Below, in pieces: positions 34,501 through 44,734 of a stretch of 64,000 nucleotides of DNA. The notes under the pieces were generated by a model that worked only from the letters and a program-made list of their open reading frames with translations, ran no database searches and was not told the origin of the DNA. How positions within the stretch are numbered: the stretch's first letter is position 1; each line of letters begins with the position of its first letter. Made by a program: the position numbers and the translations under genes. The stretch comes from Paracentrotus lividus (lineage: Eukaryota > Echinodermata > Echinoidea > Camarodonta > Echinidae): positions 51,740,019 to 51,804,018 of the forward strand of contig CALNVZ010003426.1 of the NCBI GenBank assembly GCA_940671915.1. Reading direction: 5' to 3'.

Positions 34501-37305
34501 GAAGAACCTCTTCCAAGAGGGGTTATCCGAAGTCGATCACCACACAGTCGATCCTTTTTCAGGAGCCTATCGTTTCGGAGTTACCTCACTCTGAAAAGGA
34601 CGCTGTCGAACGGGTGAGAGATCACGACCGCCTGTGTCTCTCCCCGTTTTTGTAATCCCCAAGCGTTCAGGATCGCTCAGGATGATCCTAAACATGAAGA
34701 GGTTCAACAGGCACATCGCAAAGTCGCCCTTCAGGAATGGACCATCTAGCCTCTATTCTTCCGGCTCTCGTCAGGACGATTTTGCGGTGTCCTCGACCTG
34801 AGCGATGCCTATTTCCACATCCCGATAGACCCTCGTCGAGGGATCTTTTGGGTTTTGCCGTAGGAAAGGAGACTTTTCGCTTCAAAGCCCTTCCTTTCGG
34901 GCTGCGCCCAGCTCCCAGAGTTTTCACCAGGGTGGTCTCGGCGTTGATGTCGTTCCTCAGGGGCAAGGGCTTCGGATCTTTGCCTACTTAGACGATTGGC
35001 TTCTCGTCGCCAATTCGGAGGTTCTGCTTTCTACCATCTTTCGCTGTTAGTGGAAACAACCGAGAGTTTGGGATTCATGATCAACTGGTCCAAATCGGAA
35101 TTCATTCCCTCCCGAACTCCGATTTACTTGGGCGCCCAGTTGGATCTCAGAGTCAACTGGCTCGGCCGAGTCTCGAGAGGTAGAGACTCTGGTCAATCTT
35201 GCCGGTCCCTCCTGAGCATGCGGAGGGTTCGAGCCGAGGTTTGGTTGAGATGGCTGGGTCTTTTAGCCAGTCTGGTGGACATCTTGCCGAATTGTCGTCT
35301 CTTCATGAGACCTTTCCAGCTGCATCTCCTGAAGTTTTTCAGGCCGAACCTCAGCTCCTTCTGGTCTGGATTCCTTTGCGATGGAGATCAAGAAGCTTCT
35401 CTCACTTGGCGACGCGTACCTTCCTTCTCAGGGAAGAGATTCAAGGACCCTCTTCCCTAATTACAGTGACCACGGACGCGTCACTTCAAGGTTGGGGGGG
35501 GGGGGGCCATTGTCAAGGTCGGATGGTTTCCGGATCTTGGGCCCTTCCGAGGCCGCTGCCTCACATCAACGTTCTGGAACTTTTGTCAGTTCTGTTTGTC
35601 CTCCAACGTTTCCGTGACCTGTTGGTGGGCCGTTCAGTGTTGATTCTCACGGACAACACCTCTGTGAGGCTTACATCAACAAACAAGGAGGGACACACTC
35701 TTTGGAGTTGAACAGAGTAGCGTTCCTCCTTTGGGAATGGTGCAATCGGGAGGAGATCATCCCGGTGGCTTCCCACATTCCGGGGAGGACAATCTGATAG
35801 CGATTTTTCCCGAGGTCGTCGCTGCCATCGGAATGGATGTTGTCCCCTCATGTCTTCGAGTTAGTAATTCAGAGATTCGGGAGCCTGGAAATAGATCTGT
35901 TTGCAACTCTCTGAACAACAGACTTCTCGGTTTTGCTCCCGAGTCAGGGAGACTTCGGCTTTCGTGCTGGACGCGTTCTCCTCTTCATTGGAAGGGGTGG
36001 AAGGCGTACGCCTTTCCACATTCAAGCTGATACCTATGGTTCTCAGAAAGATCAGGGAGGATCGGGCAACAGTGGTCTTGATCGCTCCCCACTGGCCCGG
36101 TCGGCCTGGTTCCAGGATCTGTTGCCCCTGTTAGTAGGGGAACGCGTGCCCCTTCCGGCCGTACCGGACTTGGTCTCTCAACCTTTGTCGGGAGCTCTTC
36201 ATGCGGATCCATCGCTCCTTCATCTCACTGCTTGGCCTCTATCGGCCAGCGGGCTAGGGATGAAGGCTTTTCGGACAGAGCAGCTGAGCTGCTAGTTGAA
36301 AGTAGACGGAAGTCGACTAGATTGTTTACAATTCGCGCCTTGAGGCTTTCTTTGCCTGGTGCGAACCGCTGGGGGTGTCCCCCAGAGAGGCTCCTTTGCC
36401 TCTCATTGCCGACTTCCTTATTTCTCTGTTCGATAAGGGTAGGTCTATTTCGACGATTCGTGGATACCGTTCGGCTATTGCGGCCATTCATACTGGCTTT
36501 GATAATGGGGATCGGTCTCGACCTCCCCCAACTCTCGGCGTTGCTTGGGCCTTTTTCTTAAAACCCCCTATTTCTAAGCCCTTGACTCCAGCCTGGAGTC
36601 TTCCCAAGATTTTGGAGGCTTTGTCAAAGCCTCCGTTCGAGCCTTTGAACTCGATTTCTCTGCTGATCTGTCCATCAAGACAGCTTTCTCTTAGCGATCG
36701 CTTCCGGACAAAGGAGGAGTTCGCTACATGCTCTCTCAATATCACCAGGTCATATTCGTTGGGAGAGATATGGGGTTCGCCTGATTCCTGTTACATCATT
36801 CATCGCTAAGAACCAAACAGCCTCGTCGGGTTCTATCGAGATCTTCATTCGGCCTCTGACGGAGTTCTCGTCTATCAGAGAGGACAAGGTTTGGTGCCCC
36901 GTTAGGGCCCTTCAAATGGTACATCAAGAGAACGGAGAATCTTCGCAATCTTCACAGTTATTGTTACTGCCCGTGAACCCCATAAAGGGTTTCTAGAGAT
37001 ACGTTATCCCGTTGGATAGTATCCGCTATCAAGGCTGCGGGAATGAAGGCCCTTGAAGAAGGAACTACTCCAAGGCCCATCAGACCAGGAGCATTAGCCC
37101 CTTTTGGGCCCTATTTACAGGGGTCGGAGTGGAAGACATCTGCAAAGCGGCCTTTGGCGTTCTGCAAATTCTTTTACCTCCTTTTACCTGAGATGTCGCC
37201 GCTAGTGAGGGTGTTTTCTCCACCGCACCTCTCAAAGCGGCGGCATCCTCCAAAGTTTCATAACCGTCATGGTTGCCCTCCCGACTTTTGTCGGTGCTGG
37301 TCGTA

Positions 37306-37420
37306 GCAATGGTAGGCAAATGTATATTTCTATTGAAGTAAATCATAAAATTAAATTCTAATTTTATTATTTACGATATGGAAATATACATTTGCCTACA
37401 TTCCCTCCCTCCGTCCCCTA
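37306..37420. repeat. DIRS internal complementary region
   Basis: One half is complementary to the outer edge of the left repeat (TTTACTTCAATAGAAATATAC) and the other half to that of the right repeat (TATTTACGATATGGAAATATAC). The junction of the halves equals the joined ends of the element, as expected from the DIRS circle model. Confidence 0.85.
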
Positions 37421-37446
37421 TCCTTGTGCAAACATACGGAAGTTTC

Positions 37447-37632
37447 TGGGGCGAGAGAGTTAGAGGATGAGTATAAGATCGCGCGCGGCCGCATCCTCGC
37501 CAATGGAGGGCGCCAATTTATGGGGGGTGGGGGGTAAATAGGCAATATGATAGGGCAAAAATTTCGGTGCAATTTTCGATTTATGGCGATTTGAAGTCAA
37601 ATAGCAATGGTAGGCAAATGTATATTTCCATA
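37447..37632 (-). repeat. DIRS right inverted terminal repeat
   Basis: Reverse complement of the left repeat, including GATCGCGCGCGGCCGC and GGTAGGCAAATGTATATTTC. Confidence 0.88.
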
Positions 37633-37734
37633 TCGTAAATAATAAAATTAGAATTTAATTTTTATGTTTAGCCCCTCAAGTTTTGTTTCATTTTTTTTTT
37701 TTTTTCACCTTTCTGTAATAAGTAAACTATGCGC

Positions 37735-38095
37735 TATTTATGGTGATATCTCTCTTCGCACTCTTCGCAGAGACGGATTTGGGACTATTTTGAGACGGTT
37801 TTGAAATTTGTCGCGGGGGCGTCGCAAAGATGTCTCCGAGACGTCTCCGATATCTTTTCTCCTTCACCGGAGACACCCTTTTCTGTTTCGGAGACGTCTG
37901 CGCGACAAATTTCACAACCGCCTTCAACATGTTCAAAGTCAGTCCCGTCTCCGCGTCAGTACAAAAACGAAAAAAGTTATTAATACATTTCTGATTTATC
38001 CTGTTCACCCCCCCCCACCAACTTGCGGCTCAGCCCCTCCACTTAAAAAACGCTCCGCGGCCCCTGCTCCTCAATTATTGCAATTGCTTCTCAAA
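37735..38095. repeat. GAGACGTCTC-type foldback remnant
   Basis: Contains GAGACGGATTTGGGACTATTTTGAGACGG, a GACGTCTCCG cluster at 37,830-37,850 and a partner at 37,880-37,905. The right side runs into the dispersed 'GCGGCTCAGCCCCTCCACTT' repeat (also near 44,960). It looks like a diverged member of the foldback family that follows. Confidence 0.5.
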
Positions 38096-38099
38096 GTTT

Positions 38100-38496
38100 A
38101 GGGTGGCATTTCCCTTCGCGGAGACGTCTCCACGACCGAATCGTTTCCGCGACGGGAAAAAAAGAAGTATTAGAGACGTCTCCGATGTCTCGGAGATATC
38201 TCCGCGACAGTTTTCAAAAACTGTAACAAAGCATTTTCGAAGAACTGTCTCAAATTAGTTTCCGCAACTCATGAAACGTCGCAGAAACATCTCGGAGATG
38301 TCCTGGAGACGTCTCCAAGACAAGTTTCAAAAATTGGTCGCGAGGACGTCTCCGAGACGTTTCATGAGTAGCGGAAACTACTATGAGACAGTTCTTTGAA
38401 AGTGCTTTGTTACAGTTTTTGATTACTGTCGTGGAGACGTCTGTAATACTTTTTATCGGTCGCGGAGACGTCTCCGCGAAGTTAGATACGACCCTT
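38100..38496. mobile_element. Foldback element, GAGACGTCTC family, copy A
   Basis: AGGGTGGCATTTCCCTTCGCGGAGACGTCTCC at the left faces AGGGTCGTATCTAACTTCGCGGAGACGTCTCC inverted at the right. The arms pair almost to the centre: 'GTAACAAAGCA' and 'AACTGTCTCA' occur in both orientations. The palindrome GAGACGTCTC or a close variant recurs about every 20-60 bases. There is no open frame and no clear target duplication. Confidence 0.8.
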
Positions 38497-38833
38497 ACAT
38501 TATGGTGATAATCTTCAAAGCGCCGAATTTCACACCTTCGCACAATGGATCGAGACGGTTCCATCATTTCCATGAACACAAAAGAAATGAAACATCCGGC
38601 CAATTAAGTGCCTATTATCAACCCAACGTGTGTTGAACCGGATGTGTTGATTCAAGATCAGTAATATCCAGGGACAGGGGGGGGGGGCATGAGATCATCA
38701 TCCCCGGCTATACAAATGGAGCGGCATTGAAAAAAAAAATCCGAACGAGCAAGGCATTTCGACGCCCCTCAGTCTAAGGTCGAGTCGGCGCCCCTCTAAA
38801 TTTATGATCGATTTGGCGCCCCTAAATTTAAGA

Positions 38834-38932
38834 CCTTCCTCTCTCCTTTTTCCCCCTCCCCTTTTCCCCCTTTTTTCCCTCTCTCTCTTTTCCTCTTTTC
38901 CCCTCTCCTTTTTCCTTTTTCCTCCTCTTTTC
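38834..38932. repeat. 99-base uninterrupted pyrimidine tract
   Basis: Every base from 38,834 to 38,932 is C or T on the plus strand. Such tracts can form triplex (H-DNA) structures. It produces the spurious Arg/Lys/Gly/Glu-rich minus-strand frames in this area. Confidence 0.9.
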
Positions 38933-39516
38933 GGCCCCCCCCCCACAATACGCGAATGAAATGCTGAGTACGTTTACTGCGGAGGGATTTTTTCTGGCCC
39001 CAAAATGGCGGTGCAAGCGCATTGAACCTAATAGAAATATTAATGCACGAATTCAAAACGGGGGCGGGGGCATGGGTATAGGTGCGCAAGGGAGGCCCCA
39101 CCCCCCAAAAAAAAGAAAGAAAGAAAGAAAGAACAAGAAAATAAAAGAGGAAAAGGAGAAAGAGCACAAAATGACCTTAAACTTTGCGCCAAGCCGATTT
39201 TAAATTTAGGGAAACACCAAAGCTATAGAGCACCTCCATAAATCCCCTCTTCTATACGGCCAGTGACGGTGCAGGTGCAGGCAAAAGATTCAAAAGCCAC
39301 TTCCTGCTCATTGTAAAGCGTAATATTTTGAATACACTAGGACTTTCTCTATAAAAGACACCGACAAAGGCATGTGTATACTATTGGATTGCTATTTTGG
39401 GATTAACTCGGCGGCATTGATAAAGACATGACAAGTTTCTTTTGAATTTCGGGTGCTCACAATAAATTCAGAGCGGCCTGGTGTCGTCTAATTGAAAAAG
39501 AAGAAGCGCTGATCCT

Positions 39517-39944
39517 AGGGAGCTATATCTCACTTCGCGGAGATGTCTACGCGAAAGAATAAAAATCCGTTTCCGCGACGGATAAAAAGGATTAGAGACG
39601 TCTCCGAGAGGTCTCCGAGACGTCTCCGTGACAATTTATATAAAAGAATAAATCTAAAGTAGTCCCAAATCCGTATCCAATATTCAGGAGACGTCCCCGA
39701 GACGTCTCTGAGATGTCTCTGCGACTATTGATGAAAAAGAAATATCTGAAGTAGTCCCAAATCCGTCTAGGAGACGTCTCGGAGACGTCTCCTGATTTTC
39801 GGGGACGGATTTGGGACTACTTAAGACTTTTTTCATAAATTGTCGCGGAGACGTCTCCGAGACGTCTCTAATGCTTTTTATCCGTCGCGGAGACGGATTT
39901 TTATTCTGTCGCGGAAACGTCTCCGCGTAGTAAGATAGCACCCT
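39517..39944. mobile_element. Foldback element, GAGACGTCTC family, copy B
   Basis: AGGGAGCTATATCTCACTTCGCGGAGA faces AGGGTGCTATCTTACTACGCGGAGA inverted. The interior repeats 'GTAGTCCCAAATCCGT' in both orientations and several GAGACGTCTC palindromes. The ends match copy A in consensus (AGGGTG.TATCT.ACTTCGCGGAGACG), so both belong to one family. Confidence 0.8.
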
Positions 39945-39974
39945 AAGCGGGGAATTACTAAAACGGTGATAATG

Positions 39975-40110
39975 GTGGTATCTCACTTCGCGGAAACTAC
40001 TTTGTAACTACTCAGAGACACGGTTTTGAAATTACTTGGACACGGTTTTTAAACTTGTCGCGGAATCGTCTCCGAGACGTCTCCTCAGTCCCCGCGACGT
40101 TTCATGAGTA
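39975..40110. repeat. Partial GAGACGTCTC-family foldback
   Basis: Half element: 'TGGTATCTCACTTCGCGGAAAC' start, then 'GAGACACGGTTTTGAAATTACTTGGACACGG' and 'GTCTCCGAGACGTCTCC'. The other arm is missing. Confidence 0.6.
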
Positions 40111-40522
40111 TTCCACACAATAATTAAATTTGCCAAAGATTTCAAAGTATTATAAAATCGTACAGCAAAACCCCACCCAACCAAAAACAAAAACAAAACA
40201 TGCAGACCTAGGCTACTGCAAAATGTCAGATGTGGTCTAAAAAAGTATTACGACTTCTATTTACTAGATGAGTAAAGCCATGTTAACGTAGAGGACGCTA
40301 TTACAGAAACCTTGAAGATTGAAACTAAAGAAAAGAAGTGCAAATTTTTACGTAATTGGAGAGTGCGTCCTTTAGCGTTCTTACGATATGAAAAGACGCC
40401 AAGCGTTCCCCAATCAAAGGTTGGACGAGGGATTAGCAGATCGGTTGATAAATGCACGGAGTGCGGCGAAGACGAGCCACGCCGCACTAGAATGGGTCAT
40501 TACCTTTTGGGAACAAACCTTA

Positions 40523-41490
40523 ATGAGGATGATGAGATCAAAGGTGATATAGGGGTCAATGGGTCACTTAAAGGTAAACTTTTCTTAAACTTGCTGTCAT
40601 TCCTTATTTCTCCAGGAATTGTGTTCACACTTAGCACAAAGGATTCTTGGGTATTACCACATGTGTGTTGATGAGGATGATGAGATCAAAGGTCATATAG
40701 GGGTCAAAAGGTCACTTAAAGGTCAACTTTTCTTAAACTTGCTGTTTTCTTTATTTCTCCATTAATTATGTTCACATTTGGTACAAAGAATACTTGGGTA
40801 TTACCACATGTGTGTTGATGAAGATGATGAGATCAGAGGTCATATAGGGGTGAAAAGGTCAACTTAAAGGTAAACTTTCCTTAAACTTTTTGTTTTCTTT
40901 ATTTCTCCATCAATTGTGTTCACTCTTGGTACGAATGTTTCTTGGGTATTACCACATTGTTGATGAGGATGATGAGATCATAGGTCATATAGGGGTCAAA
41001 AGGTCACTTAAAGGTCAACTTTTCTTAAACTTTTTGTTTTCTTTATTTCTCCATCAATATTGTTTTCACTTGGTACAAATGATTTTTGGGTAATACCACA
41101 TGTACGTTGATGAGGATGATGAGATCAAAGGTCATATAGGGGTCAAAAGGTCAACTTAAAGGTTGACTTTTCATAAACTCTTTGTTTAACTTTCACTCTT
41201 TTCTTATAGCATCAGATTTTTTTACCCCTGGTATAAATTTCGTTGGTTAATACCACTTGTGTGTTGATGAGGATGGTGAGGTCAATAGGGGTCAAAAGGT
41301 CAACTTAAAGTTCGTCTTTTCTTAAACTTTTTGTTTTAACTTTCACTCATTTTTTAAAGGCAGTTTTGTTACCCCTGGTATAAATTATCCTTGGTTAATG
41401 CCACTTGTTTGTTGATGAGGATGATGATGATGAGGTCAGAAGTCAAAAGGTCATTTTATTGCATGTTTTATTGATACCGAAATCAGGCGA
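40523..41490 (+). repeat. 146-bp minisatellite with AGGTCA direct repeats
   Basis: Seven units start near 40,523, 40,669, 40,816, 40,962, 41,108, 41,262 and 41,410 with TGATGAGGATGATGAGRTCA. In the unit at 40,690-40,725 four half-sites stand in line: AGGTCA-5-GGGTCA-2-AGGTCA-5-AGGTCA, that is DR5, DR2 and DR5 spacing. The unit at 40,962 keeps the same layout; others have one or two changed half-sites. The block closes with 'GAAATCAGGCGAGACTCATGG', the counterpart of the start at 30,370. Confidence 0.85.
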
Positions 41491-42544
41491 GACTCATGGT
41501 TTGCGAACCATCTGGTCTACAATCCCCCCAAAAATCTATGTCTATCACTTTATATAGTTTTCGCACATTATAGGCCATGAACTTGGTGCTCCGAAATAAG
41601 GATTTGTGTAATGGTGATTAAATAGTAATTGCACAGATTTTTATTTTACAAAGGCAAAGTATACAAAATAAAATCATATACAATGTATATTGGATTTCAT
41701 ATGGTACCACATACACACATCGTTTTAAAAGATTCCATGTGTAAACTAATTTGTTTTTACTCCTTCCAATTTTTTGCATACAGAACAAAAAGTGCTTTTA
41801 CTCTGATTTCTTACAATTATTTTTTTATATCTGTTTTTTAATAAGATAAACAATCAGGATTAACGATCAAAAACACAAAATGTCACAATATCATGATAAA
41901 AAACAGCTTAAGCAAAATTCTAGTGTAAACAATTAGTTACTCTTATTCATTCATAAATTGTAGTCCTGTAGATTGTCCCATAGGCCATGTACAAGACCCA
42001 AAAAACTTGGCAAGTAGCCTACAAGATTCATGTTCAAAATGAGTATTTAAGAAAATTCAACTTGGTTGGTGGCTTTGCAATCTTGAGTGATTTTTAAAAT
42101 TAACATAGCTAGGATGATGACCTAATTGGCATGTGTATTATGCTAATTAGTATAATGAGCCTATATTCAAATATGGATACGCTGTATATTCGATATAGAA
42201 AAATTGTCATTGATAGAGAGGCCAAAAATAATGTTTATTTATATACTATTACTAGGTTGCTATTTAAGTACTAGGAGGTGTTAAATTAAATTCAGCTTGT
42301 TTGCCAAATTTGCACAAACAATAAATTATTTTAGTAGCGTAATTAGAATAATGATCCATCTATCATAATTGGAATATGCTGCTAATGATCCAGGCATGAT
42401 TTTTCTCCGCGGATCCGCGGATTTCTGCCGATTTTGAAATTCTTTAAAGAAAATAAACAAAAAAATAGAATTTAATTTTTTTTCCCCCATCAGACATGTG
42501 CTGCACACAAAGAAGATAGCACTAACAAAGTAACAGAAAGGTAC
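41491..42544. other. No gene seen
   Basis: AT-rich sequence with A/T homopolymers. Short frames such as 41,629-41,841 are made of Phe/Ile/Tyr-rich translation of AT-rich DNA and are not supported as genes. Confidence 0.4.
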
Positions 42545-43330
42545 TTGATGCCTTGTAGAGTTCTTCAATCACTCGTAGAAGGTTGACATTGATGTTGTAC
42601 TTCCTCGTGGTAGACTACAAGGCTGCATGCCATACCCTATTGAAGGCTTTCCGGAAGTCAAGAAATATGTGGTAAAGTTCTTGTTGGTGTTGGAGGTATA
42701 TATCTGTTCAGTGTACTTCCTGATCTGAAACCTGATTTTTTTTCTGAATTGATTTTCTCTGCTTCTGGTTTTGGTCTGTTCAGGAGAATTTTGAGCATGA
42801 TTTTTCTTGGGTGGCTAATCAAGCTGGTGGTACGGTAATTGTTGCAGAGTTGGAGGTTCGCTTTCTTAGGCAGGGTGATAATTAATGACTGGGTGCAGGG
42901 AGTTGGCCAAATTCCTGTGTTCCATATGTAGTTATAGATCTTTGTAAATATAGTGATCATTTCATCTCCCCCTTCTTTGATCAATTTAGCAGGTATGTTG
43001 TCGACTCCCGCTGCCTTCATTTTCTTGAGCGCCTTAACTGCTGCTTCGATTTCTTCACATAGGATAGATTATGATTGTCGACCGTCATCTGCTTCTGCGT
43101 GTAGGCAGTCAAATACCTGTGGATCACCTGCTGAGCTGATAGTTCAGCTCAGACCAGTATTCTGTCCACGTACTCAGAATGTCCTTTTCTTCAGTGAGGT
43201 ATTGCTGTGTTTTGCTCTGAATACTCATAGACCTTCCCTTTTTGTCTGCAGTAAGATCTTTCACTTGATAAGCCTTTGTTGTGTTGTTCTTTTTCAGGTT
43301 TTCTTTGATTTCTGTGCACTGTTTATCTAT
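42545..43330 (-). mobile_element. LINE fragment (RTE/BovB-like RT)
   Basis: On the minus strand: 'KEDILSTWTEYWSEL' near 43,190, 'KALKKMKAAGVDNIPAKLI' near 43,000, 'WPTPCTQSLIITLPKKANLQ' near 42,880, 'CNNYRTTSLISHPRKIMLKI' near 42,820, then 'FLDFRKAFNRVWHAAL' near 42,630 and 'LLRVIEELYKAS' near 42,570. These are the early RT blocks of endonuclease-reverse-transcriptase LINEs. The copy ends before the catalytic FADD region and has several frame changes. Clade assignment is tentative. Confidence 0.75.
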
Positions 43331-43919
43331 AGAACTGGTTTATTTATTAAAAACACACCAAACAAGCAGCTCGCAGGCTGAAAATGTTCAATTTAGAATT
43401 CGTTCAATTTACAATGTGAATGATATGATAGTACTTATCTAAAACAAATAGGCCTGTATTCTACTACGGAGTCTAGAGTTGTGCTGTCGCACCAAAATAG
43501 TACAGATTTTTAAATGAGAATGCAACGCTGGTTTGCACGCTTCTCTATGAAGCGTCAGTGAAGCGTGAGTCTAATTGTACAAATGTAGTCTCGGATGACG
43601 TCATTTGAGTTCAGATCTGTACAACCATTTGTAAAGAATCCTAAACCAGGGGTATAGCAGGTTTATACTTTGATATGGCTTTGCGAGTTTAATGTCGGAG
43701 GATTTCTCTATTTTCTCGTTAACTGGAAGCCAAAGGCTGTTCACAATTTGCTTTAAAATAAGGTGCATTATTAAATTATCCACGATTCGATTGATATATA
43801 TCGTCAAAAATTACATTTTCCGACACGACTGACGTGTTAGTTTGGCCGAACATTATATTCAAAAGGACAACTGACGCGAAAACCAATGATAAATTATTGG
43901 TGGCAAGTCTTGTCATGAG
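43331..43919. other. No gene seen
   Basis: AT-rich sequence, no motif recognised. Confidence 0.4.
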
Positions 43920-44340
43920 ACGGGATAAAACGGATTTGGAACTAGTTTGAGACTAATTTGAGACGGGTTTGAAATGATTTTGAAACTAATGGTGGAGATG
44001 TCACCAAGATGTCCGACGGTCTCCTGAGCTGAGTTTCCGTGACGTCTCATGACAAAAATAGAAAATGTTTAAATCACATGAATGTTTTTCGTCGCGCAGA
44101 CTCATCCGAGAAGTTTCCGAGATATTACCGGGACAGAAAAAAAAAATTATCGGTGACGTCCTGGAGTGTTCGAATCGCGGAGACGTCGCCGCGAAGTGAG
44201 ATACCACCTCTAAGGTGTTATCTCAAGGTACTTGTCATGAGACGGAGTGAAACTAGTTTGGGACGGGTTTGATACTGTTTTGATACTAGTCGGGGAAAAA
44301 TCTCAAAGCCTCTCAGAGACATCTCTGAGACAGACAAAAA
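43920..44340. repeat. Diverged GAGACG foldback remnants
   Basis: Two decayed pieces related to the foldbacks at 38-40 kb: 'GAGACGGGATAAAACGGATTTGG' and 'GAGACGGGTTTGA' words, a facing 'GCGGAGACGTCGCCGCGAAGTGAGATA' at 44,178-44,204, and a second start 'GGTGTTATCTCAAGG' directly after it. They share the TATCTCACTTCGCGG terminus with copy B. Confidence 0.6.
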
Positions 44341-44734
44341 TTATCTGGAATGTCTAAAAGACCCTTAATTCAATGATTTCTCTAGTTGATAGTTGATTTT
44401 CCCCCTACCTGAGCCCCTAAAATATACTCCTTTCTCAGAGAAATAGGAAACGAGCATAAACATATACCTGATCGCCTAAGTGGGAGGGGGGGGGGGGTGG
44501 GGGTTGAAACTCAATCAGCACCACGCACGGGATACCGCCTCTGAAAAGCTACGGTCATGCGATTGGCCGGGCTTTGGGGGTAATTTAGCTGGTAGCCATT
44601 TTTTTTTGTTTTCAATTATCATTACTATTATCATTTCCATATTATTGTTATCATTTTGTTTTTTCGTTTCTTCACCCATGATTGCATAACTGTCAAATCA
44701 ATATCTTACTTTGGACTAGTGGCTATAATAATGT

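Larger units (their letters stand above)
31325..37663 (+). mobile_element. DIRS-family retroelement fossil, about 6.3 kb, broken
   Basis: DIRS elements are LTR-kin retroelements with inverted ends, a circular DNA form and a tyrosine recombinase in place of an integrase. Here the inverted terminal repeats (31,340-31,520 and 37,447-37,632) are nearly identical. An internal complementary region at 37,306-37,420 is complementary to both outer edges, which is diagnostic for DIRS. On the plus strand there is a gag-like Ser/Arg-rich part (about 31,980-34,300), reverse transcriptase words near 34,800-35,150, an RNase H-like 'TTDAS' near 35,468 and a tyrosine-recombinase-like part (about 36,230-37,310). 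The coding region is broken, with roughly ten or more breaks. The near-identical repeats suggest a moderate age. It lies inside the Harbinger-like insertion and has no target duplication, as usual for DIRS. Confidence 0.88.
30732..40519. mobile_element. Harbinger-like TIR insertion, 9.8 kb with nested DIRS and foldbacks
   Basis: The left end GGTACGTTCCCAAAAG is matched by the inverted right end GGTTTGTTCCCAAAAG. TTA lies on both sides (30,729-30,731 and 40,520-40,522). Removing the insert restores the minisatellite word GTGTGTTAATGAGGATG, which supports the boundaries. A 3-bp TTA duplication is the hallmark of PIF/Harbinger elements. The terminal match is only about 16 bp with two differences. 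No Harbinger transposase or Myb-like frame is visible, so it is non-autonomous or eroded. Later insertions (DIRS fossil, foldbacks) make up most of its length. Confidence 0.65.

Noticed and set aside
38698-39167. Lys/Arg/Gly/Glu-rich minus-strand frames of 82-121 codons
   Set aside because: Translation of the 99-base pyrimidine tract and its flanks.
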